The position numbers and the translations under genes were made by a program. From NCBI GenBank assembly GCA_035532735.1, contig DATKQM010000063.1, forward strand, positions 1 through 64,000: DNA of 64,000 bases, written 5' to 3'. Origin of the DNA: Chersky-840 sp035532735. GTDB taxonomy: Bacteria; Actinomycetota; Acidimicrobiia; Acidimicrobiales; UBA8190. Below the pieces are notes generated by a model that saw only the letters and a program-made list of their open reading frames with translations, did no database searches and was not told the DNA's origin. Every line of letters starts with the position of its first letter. Within the stretch, counting starts at the first letter, position 1. Below, piece by piece: positions 17,377 through 25,257 of this stretch.

Positions 17377-18783
17377 TCAGATGGGAGCGACGTCGTCGAA
17401 CCCGATGGCGGCTTCGAGTGCGGCCGCGGATCGGATCACCACCAGGTCTCCGTGCTGGGGCCCTACCAGTTGGATCCCCACGGGAAGGCCGTTCGACGTC
17501 AGGCCGGTGCAGACCGACGCAGCCGGAGAGCGGGTCATGTTGAAGGGATAGGTGAAGCGAGCCCAGTTGGCTTCGACCTCGCCGTTGATGAGGCCCTGGC
17601 CCTCGAGGCTGCGGGGCGGCGGTGAACCCGCGCAGGTCGGAGTGAGCAGGAGGCGGACGTCGCGAAAGAGCTCTACCATCCGGAGATTCAGGCGGTGACA
17701 GGCGGCTTGGGCCGCCACAATGTCGAGGGCGGAGAGATGCTCGGCCGCCCAGTCGATCTGCGCGGCCAGCAGTGGGTCGACCCGGTCCCACATCTCGGTA
17801 TTTCGATACGGCGCAAGGGTCCGCCAGTTGTATGCGACAGCCAGTGTCAACCAGTCGCGCACGGGATCTTCGTCGAACACGACCTCGATCTCGATGACCT
17901 CGGTGCCCAGTGCCTTGAGCCTTCCTACCGCGTCCTCGCACAGGGCGCGGACTTCGTCGTCGAGCGGCGCATAGCCCAGTGTCGGAGACCAGGCCACCTT
18001 GGTGGGAAGCTGCGCGCCTTCGAGCGCGGCCAGCCACGACGCTTCGGGCCTCGGCAGCGAGAAGATGTCGGTGGGATCGGGGCCGACCACCACGTCGAGT
18101 GCGGTCACGACGTCGGCGACGCGACGGGCCATAGGCCCCTTCGTCGACAGGTCGGGCCAGTCCGATCCATGGTCACCGCCCGAAGGAACCCGTCCGAGCG
18201 ACGGCTTGATCCCGCTCAGACCGCAGCACGACGAGGGGATCCTGATCGATCCACCTCCGTCGGATCCCGTGGCGAGCGGCACCATGCCCGATGCGATGGC
18301 CGCGCCAGCACCTCCCGACGAGCCGCCCGGGCTGTAGGCCAGGTTCCACGGGTTGGAGGTCGGCCCGAAGGTGATGTTGTCGGTGTCGGCCTTCCATCCG
18401 AGCTCGGGTGTGTTGGTCTTGCCCACCACGACACACCCCGCCGCCCGCAAGCGCGCCACAAGCGGGGAGTCACCCACAGCGGCGGGGCCGCCCGCGAACA
18501 CCGCCGATCCCTTCGAGGTGACAAATCCCGCCGCATCGTCAAGGTCCTTCACACCGATGGGAATGCCCGCCAACGGGCCCGGGTCGTCCCCTTCGGTCAC
18601 TGCGGTGTCGATGCGCGCCGCCTGTTCGAGCGCGCCGTCGGCGTCGACGGCGACGAAGGCATTCACTTGGGGATTGAGCGCCTCGATGCGCTCGAGGGCG
18701 TGGGTGACGAGCTCTCGGGCACTCCGTCGGCCTGAGCGCACCCCGGTAGCCAGGTCGGCAAGAGCCTCGCGGCGGAAGTCCAT
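17377..18783 (-). CDS. Amidase-signature family hydrolase
   Basis: The 468-residue protein belongs to the amidase signature family (GatA-like fold), which hydrolyses amides through a Ser-cisSer-Lys triad. The catalytic Lys is in GIPIGVKDLDD, the cis-Ser/Ser region is SPGGSSGGAGAAIASG, and SDGGGSIRIPSSCCGLSGIKPS follows, with GKTNTPELG before it. The C-terminus GLPVGIQLVGPQHGD is also typical. No gatB or gatC lies nearby, so a free-standing amidase of unknown substrate is more likely than a tRNA amidotransferase subunit. It ends just upstream of the riboswitch, on the same strand. Confidence 0.88.
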   Translation of the reverse strand: MDFRREALADLATGVRSGRRSARELVTHALERIEALNPQVNAFVAVDADGALEQAARIDTAVTEGDDPGPLAGIPIGVKDLDDAAGFVTSKGSAVFAGGPAAVGDSPLVARLRAAGCVVVGKTNTPELGWKADTDNITFGPTSNPWNLAYSPGGSSGGAGAAIASGMVPLATGSDGGGSIRIPSSCCGLSGIKPSLGRVPSGGDHGSDWPDLSTKGPMARRVADVVTALDVVVGPDPTDIFSLPRPEASWLAALEGAQLPTKVAWSPTLGYAPLDDEVRALCEDAVGRLKALGTEVIEIEVVFDEDPVRDWLTLAVAYNWRTLAPYRNTEMWDRVDPLLAAQIDWAAEHLSALDIVAAQAACHRLNLRMVELFRDVRLLLTPTCAGSPPPRSLEGQGLINGEVEANWARFTYPFNMTRSPAASVCTGLTSNGLPVGIQLVGPQHGDLVVIRSAAALEAAIGFDDVAPI

Positions 18784-18890
18784 GGCCCTAGGCGTAGCAC
18801 GGTCCGCCCCGGCGCGCTCCGGTGACCCTGCGATACCGGCGACCTAGTGACAGATGGACACGGTGCGATGGCACACGGCAACCTGGGCCG

Positions 18891-19793
18891 ATGCCCCCCA
18901 CCATCGCCGGTGCCTCGCTCGACCACGTGGCCGTGGCCGTCGAACGCTGGACTGACGCCTGGCCGCGTTACGCCGTCGGGCTCGGCGGGGAATGGAATTC
19001 GGGGGGCATGAACATCGGATTCGCTCCCGCCCAACTCCGGTTCGCCAATGGGGGGCGGGTCGAGATCCTCCAGCCATGGCAGCCCGAGGACAACCCGTTC
19101 CTCCGGCGCTTCCTCGACCACCACGGCCCGAGCCCCCATCACCTCACCTTCAAGGTGCCGGACATCGCCGCGGCCATCGACCAGGCCCGCGTGGCGGGCT
19201 TCTCGCCGGTGGGGGTGGACCTCAGCAACGACGAATGGAAAGAGGCATTCCTCCATCCGCGCCAGGCCACCGGAATCGTCGTCCAGTTGGCCCAGGCCGC
19301 CTATGCCTGGGAATCACACCCACCCGAGGGCTTTCCGACGGCGAGACGAGATCCGCCTGCGTCGCTGCTGCGGGTCACCCACGCCGTGGACGAGCTCGAG
19401 ACAGGACTGGCACTGTTCGAGGTGTTGTTAGGCGGACGACGAGTCGGACACGGGTTGGCGCCCGATGCGACCTGGCAGTTCGTCGATCTGGAGTGGCCCG
19501 GACCCCCGGCCCTTCGCCTGATCTCGCCGGTCGGAGCCGGCCGCCGGGACGCCGGGCTCACTCCGGCGCCGCTGGCCACGTGGATCGGTGGCCTCTCAGG
19601 CCGGGTCCACCATCTCGCCTTCGCGCTCGCTCGGGCGACCGACGACGAGCCCTCTGATGACCAACTCCGCTCAGCGTCAGGGGCGGTTGCAGGGTTGCTC
19701 CCGAGCGACGGCCCGGCCCGGGTCATCGAACCCGACGACAACCTCGGCACGCGACTGGTGTTGGTCACCCCCGACGGGGGCGTCAGCGCTTGA
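18891..19793 (+). CDS. VOC-superfamily (glyoxalase-like) protein, two modules
   Basis: The protein has 300 residues from the ATG at 18891 (MPPTIAG); an upstream ATG at 18822 adds non-conserved sequence. The first VOC half begins ASLDHVAVAVERW and contains HHLTFKVPDIAAAIDQA. The second half begins RVTHAVDELETGLALF and contains VHHLAFAL. Paired beta-alpha-beta modules of this kind form one metal site in extradiol dioxygenases, epimerases and glyoxalases. No specific reaction can be assigned. It is divergent from the amidase with about 107 bases between them. Confidence 0.75.
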   Translation: MPPTIAGASLDHVAVAVERWTDAWPRYAVGLGGEWNSGGMNIGFAPAQLRFANGGRVEILQPWQPEDNPFLRRFLDHHGPSPHHLTFKVPDIAAAIDQARVAGFSPVGVDLSNDEWKEAFLHPRQATGIVVQLAQAAYAWESHPPEGFPTARRDPPASLLRVTHAVDELETGLALFEVLLGGRRVGHGLAPDATWQFVDLEWPGPPALRLISPVGAGRRDAGLTPAPLATWIGGLSGRVHHLAFALARATDDEPSDDQLRSASGAVAGLLPSDGPARVIEPDDNLGTRLVLVTPDGGVSA

Positions 19794-19869
19794 GCCGGTC
19801 CGGGCGCGGTGGCGAGGAGGTCGGCGCCACGACCTTCGATAGCCTGGGATGCACTTTGAGCGAGGACCG

Positions 19870-20838
19870 GTGACCGACGACGACTCCGGCGCCCTCGGTG
19901 GTGCCCCGCCGAGGCTGACGATCGGGCAGCGCATTCTGGCCGCTCTGCCCAATCTCCAGCGCGCGCCCGCGGTGGAGACGGGTGCTGACACCGATGACCG
20001 TCGCACTAACTCGGCGGACTCCGAGCCAACCCACACCGTCGACGGCGACGCCGACGACGGTTCGACCGAGGCGGCGTCGGTCCGGGCGCCGACGGGGATC
20101 GGCGGTCGGCTCATGGAGGCGGTGTTCCCCGCGACGTCGTCTCGGGCACGGAGGCGTCCTGTCGACGACCTCGACTCCATGACACGCGAGGAGATCACCC
20201 ATCGGATCAAGAGACTCGACGACCGCGAGCGCTTCCTGGCCCTGACCGCGGCGCCTTTTGGTGTCCTCGTCGGCATCCTCCTCACCGCGTTCACGCTCCA
20301 CCTCAACCCTGGCTTGCACCTCCACGGGAAGGTGAATCCCAAGCACGTGAGTGAGTCGCTCATCCTGCTCGAGGGTGGCGCCCGGATCTTGCTCTCGGGC
20401 ATCGTGATGGCCTGTGCGTTGACACGGCGGCGATCCCTCGTCGGTTTCTCGCTCCTCTTCCTCGGCACCTCGATGGGCTCGCCTCTGTTCGCGCTGCCGT
20501 TCTGGGTCCTGGGGGGCTATCTCATCTGGCGGGTGTTCAAGTACCAGAAGGTCCTGACCGCCCGGGGCGCGACCGCCCGGGGCGCTGCCCGGGGCGCGAC
20601 CCGAGGGACAGCTCGCGGCGGCGGGCGAAGTGCCATGACCGCACGGGCACCGGGCGGAGCTCGGGTTCCGGCCAATCCCCGGGCGGCGGGACGTGCCGGC
20701 GCAGCCGCAGCTCGTGAACGGGTGCAGTCCCGGGGACGGCGGGGGCGCAAGGAACCGGCCCCGACGGGACCGACGCCGTCGAAGCGCTACACACCACCCC
20801 GGCCGACACGACCCCGCCCGCCTGCTCCGCCGCCGTGA
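19870..20838 (+). CDS. Membrane protein with acidic N-terminus and Arg/Gly/Ala-rich tail
   Basis: The product has about 322 residues from the GTG at 19870, which has GAGCGAGGA just upstream; an ATG at 19849 is the alternative. An acidic, disordered N-terminus (DDRRTNSADSEP, DGDADDG) is followed by a charged helix (DSMTREEITHRIKRLDDRERF) and three or four membrane helices at about 135-235. The C-terminus is a low-complexity basic tail with repeated ARGA/TRGT units ending in Pro-rich sequence. I recognise no family, though actinobacteria often have such proteins. It overlaps the convergent tetR gene by about 50 bases. Confidence 0.65.
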   Translation: MTDDDSGALGGAPPRLTIGQRILAALPNLQRAPAVETGADTDDRRTNSADSEPTHTVDGDADDGSTEAASVRAPTGIGGRLMEAVFPATSSRARRRPVDDLDSMTREEITHRIKRLDDRERFLALTAAPFGVLVGILLTAFTLHLNPGLHLHGKVNPKHVSESLILLEGGARILLSGIVMACALTRRRSLVGFSLLFLGTSMGSPLFALPFWVLGGYLIWRVFKYQKVLTARGATARGAARGATRGTARGGGRSAMTARAPGGARVPANPRAAGRAGAAAARERVQSRGRRGRKEPAPTGPTPSKRYTPPRPTRPRPPAPPP

Positions 20839-21488
20839 CGGGGAGCGGTCTCGACGCCGGGGTCGACGAGAAGGGCTGATCGGAGCAGTCGCAGGATCTC
20901 CTGACGGCGGCGCACCAGGGAACGCGGCGTGGGCTCCTCCCCCAAGGCCCGTAGCACCTCCACCTCGGTGATCATGCCCACCACCGTTGAGTAGATGGCC
21001 AACAACAACAGGCGTGGTTCGTGGCGTCGCATGTGGCCGGCGTCCATCTCCTCTTCGAGGAAGCTCGACGCCCGGGTGGCCAGAGGCTCGAGGACGAGCA
21101 TGAGCCGTGTCGCCGAGGGCGGTCCCAAGCGCCCGACCTCCCGCAACAAGCCCAGGAGCTCGGGGCGACGCGAGGCCAGGCGGAAGACCGATCGCACCAC
21201 CGCCTCGACCCGCCACCAGCCCGACCCCGCGCTGGCCAGGGACTCCTCGAGGGCGGCCGCCAACTCGGTGGCCGAGCGGTCGATCAGCGCTTCGAGAAGG
21301 GCTTCTTTCGAAGGGAACCAGTACAAGATCGACTGCTTGCGCACGCCCAGGCCTTCGGCCAGGGCGTCGAGCGAGGTCGCCTCGTAGCCACGGGATCCGA
21401 ACGAGGACAAGGCGGCATCGAGGATCCGGTCTGCCGTGCCGCCCCCGGGGCGGCGCGACGCCGTGCTCGGCTCTCTCCCCCCGTCCAC
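20787..21488 (-). CDS. TetR/AcrR-family transcriptional regulator
   Basis: The product has 233 residues from a GTG at 21488, the only start in the frame before the helix-turn-helix. The DNA-binding domain occupies about residues 18-65 (ADRILDAALSSFGSRGYEAT, then LAEGLGVRKQSILYWFPSKEAL). The ligand domain follows, and the C-terminus is Gly/Arg-rich and overlaps the neighbour. A 14-bp palindrome touches the start codon, so the message is probably leaderless and autoregulated. The divergent acyl-CoA reductase operon is the likely second target. Confidence 0.9.
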   Translation of the reverse strand: MDGGREPSTASRRPGGGTADRILDAALSSFGSRGYEATSLDALAEGLGVRKQSILYWFPSKEALLEALIDRSATELAAALEESLASAGSGWWRVEAVVRSVFRLASRRPELLGLLREVGRLGPPSATRLMLVLEPLATRASSFLEEEMDAGHMRRHEPRLLLLAIYSTVVGMITEVEVLRALGEEPTPRSLVRRRQEILRLLRSALLVDPGVETAPRHGGGAGGRGRVGRGGV

Positions 21489-21502
21489 CTACCATATGGT
21501 AG
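21489..21502. promoter_or_regulatory. Palindromic operator of the TetR regulator
   Basis: The sequence CTACCATATGGTAG is a perfect 14-bp palindrome in the 23-base gap between the divergent GTG starts at 21488 and 21512. Its size and position fit a TetR-dimer site. One protein bound here would block both genes. Confidence 0.75.
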
Positions 21503-21511
21503 ACAGAGATC

Positions 21512-24040
21512 GTGGCCGAGGTGACGACCCCCACGACAGCTGGGCGCGCGGGCTCGCTGTCCATCGCCGATGCCCTCTCGGGCAAGCGCATCTTCGTCAC
21601 CGGTGCCACGGGATTCCTCGGCACCGCACTGGTGGAACGCCTCATGCGCGCCGTCCCGGAGTGTGCCGTGGTCGTTTTGGTGCGCCCCACCCGCCGCCTG
21701 GACGCGGCGGCCCGGTTGGCGCGTGAGGTGGTGCGCAACGACTGCTTCAACCGGCTGCGAGAAGAGCTCGGGGCGGACTTCGACCAAGTGATCGCCTCCC
21801 GGCTCAGCGCGGTGGCTGGCGACGTCGGGCGCGACGGCCTCGACCTCGACGAAGACGGCCGACGGGTGCTCGCCTCGTGCGACGTCGTCATTCATTGCGC
21901 GGCCACGGTCGCGTTCGACGCGCCGCTCGACACCGCTGTCGAGGTGAACCTGTTGGGACCGTCGCGCGTGGCCCAGGCCATCGACGCTGCGGCTGAGCTC
22001 CGACGACGCCACCATCCCAGCGCGGTGCCCACCCATCTCGTCACCGTGTCCACCGCCTATGTAGCGGGCACCCACCAGGGAGATGCCACCGAGACACTCG
22101 CCACCGAGGCGTTGGCGTCGGGAGCCCGGGCCCGGACCCACACCACGGTCACGACCGAGGTGGACATCGACGCCGAGGTGACCGCGGCGCGGCGCCTGCG
22201 CGACGACCTCGAGTCCGCCAGCCGGTCGCCCGAGCAGCTGGCCCAGCTCACCAAAGGAGCACGGGCCGAGCTCGGTGCGGCCGGGACGCACCTGCTCGCC
22301 GAGCGGGCCGAGAAGCTGCGCGACGAGTGGGTCCGGACCCAGCTCGTCGAGCACGGTCGGGCCCGGGCCCAGGCACTGGGTTGGCCCGACGCCTACGCCT
22401 TCACCAAGGCCCTCGGCGAGCGGGCCCTCGTCGGCGCGTATCGGGATCTCCCCATCACCATCGTGCGGCCCTCGATCATCGAGTCCGCACTGGCCGAGCC
22501 CCGCCCGGGATGGATCCGGGGATTCCGGATGGCCGAGCCCATTATCGTGTCCTACGCCCGTGGACTGCTGCGAGAGTTCCCCGGCGTCCCCGAGGGTGTC
22601 GTCGACGTCATCCCCGTCGACATGGTGGTCGCCGCGCTCGTCGCCGTGGCTGGGGTCGGCCCCGATCCGTCGGGGCCCACCGTGTACCACGTGGCGTCGA
22701 GCGTACGGAACCCCTTGCGCTACGGCGAGCTCGTCGAACTGGTGCGGTCGTGGTTCACCGAACACCCTCTCTATGACTCCGACGGCCAGCCCATCATGGT
22801 CCCCGAGTGGTCGTTCCCGGGCCGGGGTCGTGTCCAGCGCCAGTTGCAGCGGGCCACGAAGGCGCTCACGACCGCGGAACGGGTGCTCGGGGCACTGCCG
22901 GTACGCGGCGAGCGCGCCGAATTGGCAGCCCGGGTCGAGGAGCGGCGCACCCAAGCGGAGCGGGCTCTGGGCTACACCACGCTCTACGGCGCCTACACCG
23001 AGACCGAGGCGCACTTCCGGATCGACCGGCTCTTGGCGTTGTGGGAACGACTGTCACCGGCCGACAAAGCGGCGTTCTGCTTCGACCCCGGGGTGATCTC
23101 GTGGCCGCGCTACGTGCACGACGTGCATCTGCCGTCGGTGGTCGAACACGCCCGGGTGCGGTCCTCGCCCCGGCGCTCGACCGTCGCCAACCGGTCGGAC
23201 CGGGCCCGGACCGCCATCTTGGCGCCTGAGCGGCACCTGGCCGCCTTCGACCTCGAGAACACACTCGTGGCCTCCAATGTGGTGGAGTCCTATGCATGGC
23301 TGGCGAGCCGCCATCTTCGGGTCAACGAGCGGGTCGCGTTCACAGCCCGGATCCTGCGCGAGGCACCAGCGCTCCTGGCCCTCGACCGGCGCGACCGGGG
23401 TGACTTCCTGCGCAGCTTCTACCGTCGCTACGACGGCGCGCCTGCGCAGCTGTTGCGCGACGACGCCCTCGAGATGTTCCACCACCTGTTGCTGGCCAAA
23501 TCGTTCCCCGCCGGCTTCGCCCGGGTGCGTGCCCATCGGGCGCTCGGGCATCGCACCGTGCTCATCACCGGCGCCCTCGACTTCGTGGTCGAGCCTCTGC
23601 GGCCCCTGTTCGACGAAGTGGTCTGCGCGCAGTTGGGCGAGGACGGCGCGGGCCGGTTCACCGGGCGTCTGGAGCAACTTCCCCCCACCGGTGAAGCCCG
23701 TGCCCTGGTGCTCGCCGAGTGCGCGGCCCGTGAGGGCCTCGATCTCGGCGAGGCCGTCGCCTACGCCGACTCGGCGTCGGACCTCCCTCTTCTCGAGTGC
23801 GTCGGGTTCCCCGTGGCGGTCAATCCCGAGGCCCGGTTGGCGACGATCGCCCGGCGGCGGGGATGGCACGTCGAGCAGTGGGACAAGGCGGGGGGCCGAG
23901 CGCGCCCGCCGCTCCCCTTCGGGCCCGTCGACCTCAGCCTGTCGCGCTGGTGGGCACGCATCGAGAGCATGGTGGAACGAGGTAGTGCCGGTGCGGGATC
24001 GGGTGCCACTACGAGGGAGGGGCAGGCGAGATGGCGATGA
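21512..24040 (+). CDS. Fatty acyl-CoA reductase fused to a HAD-IB hydrolase domain
   Basis: The 842-residue protein has two parts. Residues about 20-530 form a short-chain-dehydrogenase-type fatty acyl-CoA reductase: the NADPH loop VTGATGFLG (29-37), HCAATVAFD, and the catalytic YAFTK (about 295), followed by a FAR C-terminal region (YTETEAHFRIDR). Residues about 570-800 are a HAD-IB (SerB-like) hydrolase: motif I FDLENTL (about 578), motif II-like TVLITGALDF, and motif IV YADSASDLPLLE. Motif I has DxE where DxD is usual. The first domain should reduce long acyl-CoA to aldehyde or alcohol. The GTG start has no strong ribosome site. It is the first gene of the operon. Confidence 0.85.
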   Translation: MAEVTTPTTAGRAGSLSIADALSGKRIFVTGATGFLGTALVERLMRAVPECAVVVLVRPTRRLDAAARLAREVVRNDCFNRLREELGADFDQVIASRLSAVAGDVGRDGLDLDEDGRRVLASCDVVIHCAATVAFDAPLDTAVEVNLLGPSRVAQAIDAAAELRRRHHPSAVPTHLVTVSTAYVAGTHQGDATETLATEALASGARARTHTTVTTEVDIDAEVTAARRLRDDLESASRSPEQLAQLTKGARAELGAAGTHLLAERAEKLRDEWVRTQLVEHGRARAQALGWPDAYAFTKALGERALVGAYRDLPITIVRPSIIESALAEPRPGWIRGFRMAEPIIVSYARGLLREFPGVPEGVVDVIPVDMVVAALVAVAGVGPDPSGPTVYHVASSVRNPLRYGELVELVRSWFTEHPLYDSDGQPIMVPEWSFPGRGRVQRQLQRATKALTTAERVLGALPVRGERAELAARVEERRTQAERALGYTTLYGAYTETEAHFRIDRLLALWERLSPADKAAFCFDPGVISWPRYVHDVHLPSVVEHARVRSSPRRSTVANRSDRARTAILAPERHLAAFDLENTLVASNVVESYAWLASRHLRVNERVAFTARILREAPALLALDRRDRGDFLRSFYRRYDGAPAQLLRDDALEMFHHLLLAKSFPAGFARVRAHRALGHRTVLITGALDFVVEPLRPLFDEVVCAQLGEDGAGRFTGRLEQLPPTGEARALVLAECAAREGLDLGEAVAYADSASDLPLLECVGFPVAVNPEARLATIARRRGWHVEQWDKAGGRARPPLPFGPVDLSLSRWWARIESMVERGSAGAGSGATTREGQARWR

Positions 24041-25257
24041 AAGGTCTCGTTTTCGAACGCAACCTGGCCCGGTTCGCGGCGTCGCGGGTGGCGTCGGCGT
24101 TTTCGGGATCGGGCCGAGGTGCGGGTGTCGGGCCCCTACACCTCACCGATGTCGATCCCCCCGAGCTCCCGGGCCCGCAGTGGCATCGGGTCCATCCCCT
24201 GCTGGCCGGCATCTGCGGCTCGGACCTGTCGACGGTGGACGGGAGGAGCTCGCGTTACTTCGAAGACGTGGTGAGCTTTCCCTTCATCCCGGGCCACGAG
24301 GTGGTCGGAACGCTCGATGACACCGACACCCGGGTCGTGATCGAGCCCGTCCTCGGGTGTGTGGCACGGGGCATCGTCCCGCGCTGCGGGGCATGTGCCG
24401 AGGGACGCACCGGTGGATGCGAGCGTGTCGCCTTCGGCCACCTGGCGCCGGGACTGCAGATCGGGTTCTGCACCGACACCGGCGGGGGTTGGTCCAACGG
24501 AGGGCTCGTGGCGCACGAGGCGCAGGTGCACCCGGTACCGGACCCCCTCTCCGATGACGACGCCGTGATGGTGGAGCCCACTGCGTGCGCGGTGCACGCC
24601 GCGGTGGCGGCGGGGGTCGACACCGGCCACACCGTGGCCGTCCTCGGCGCGGGGACCTTGGGCTTGTGCACCGTGGCCGCGCTGGCCCACATCTCGCCAC
24701 CGGGAACACTGCTCGTCGGGGCCAAGTACGCGCATCAGCGTCGGCTCGCCGAGGAGCTCGGCGCCGACGTGGTCGTCGACCCCGACCAGCTGGCCCGGGC
24801 CGTGCGGACCCGATCGCGGTCCCTCGAGGCGTCGGGCACCCTCACCGGCGGAGCCGACGTGGTCGTCGACTGCGTCGGCAGCGACGAGTCGCTGACCCAG
24901 GCGCTGAGCATGGTCCGACCGCGGGGCACGGTGGTGCTCGTGGGCATGCCCGGCCGGGTCAGTGTCGACCTGGCGTCGTTGTGGCATCGGGAGGTGGCGG
25001 TCGTGGGCGCCTACGCCTATGGCACCGAGAACGTGGGCGGACTGCTGCGGCGGACGTTTGACATCGCCATGGAGGTCGTCGCCGCCAAGGGCCTCGGATC
25101 GCTGGTGTCGGCGCGTTATCCGCTCGATCGCTTCGAAGAAGCTCTGGCGCATGCCGGTGCGGCCGGACGCCGGGGCGCGGTGAAGGTGGTCTTCGACCTC
25201 CACGCTCGGGAGCGCCACCGGGGCACGCGCCCCAGCACGAAAGGACCCGTCTCATGA
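24031..25257 (+). CDS. Zinc-type medium-chain alcohol dehydrogenase
   Basis: The 408-residue protein is an MDR-family dehydrogenase. The catalytic zinc ligands are in GICGSD and PGHEVVGT. A cysteine cluster RCGACAEGRTGGC marks the structural zinc lobe, and the Rossmann loop is VAVLGAGTLGL near residue 207. The ATG at 24031 overlaps the upstream stop; an ATG at 24037 forms an exact ATGA overlap. Placed after an acyl-CoA reductase, it may oxidise or reduce a fatty alcohol or related hydroxy compound. The substrate is inferred, not shown. Confidence 0.85.
   Translation: MAMKGLVFERNLARFAASRVASAFSGSGRGAGVGPLHLTDVDPPELPGPQWHRVHPLLAGICGSDLSTVDGRSSRYFEDVVSFPFIPGHEVVGTLDDTDTRVVIEPVLGCVARGIVPRCGACAEGRTGGCERVAFGHLAPGLQIGFCTDTGGGWSNGGLVAHEAQVHPVPDPLSDDDAVMVEPTACAVHAAVAAGVDTGHTVAVLGAGTLGLCTVAALAHISPPGTLLVGAKYAHQRRLAEELGADVVVDPDQLARAVRTRSRSLEASGTLTGGADVVVDCVGSDESLTQALSMVRPRGTVVLVGMPGRVSVDLASLWHREVAVVGAYAYGTENVGGLLRRTFDIAMEVVAAKGLGSLVSARYPLDRFEEALAHAGAAGRRGAVKVVFDLHARERHRGTRPSTKGPVS

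Noticed and set aside
17377..18783. Amidase as GatA of the tRNA-dependent transamidation complex
   Set aside because: The amidase signature fits, but no gatB or gatC is present and there is no other translation gene nearby.
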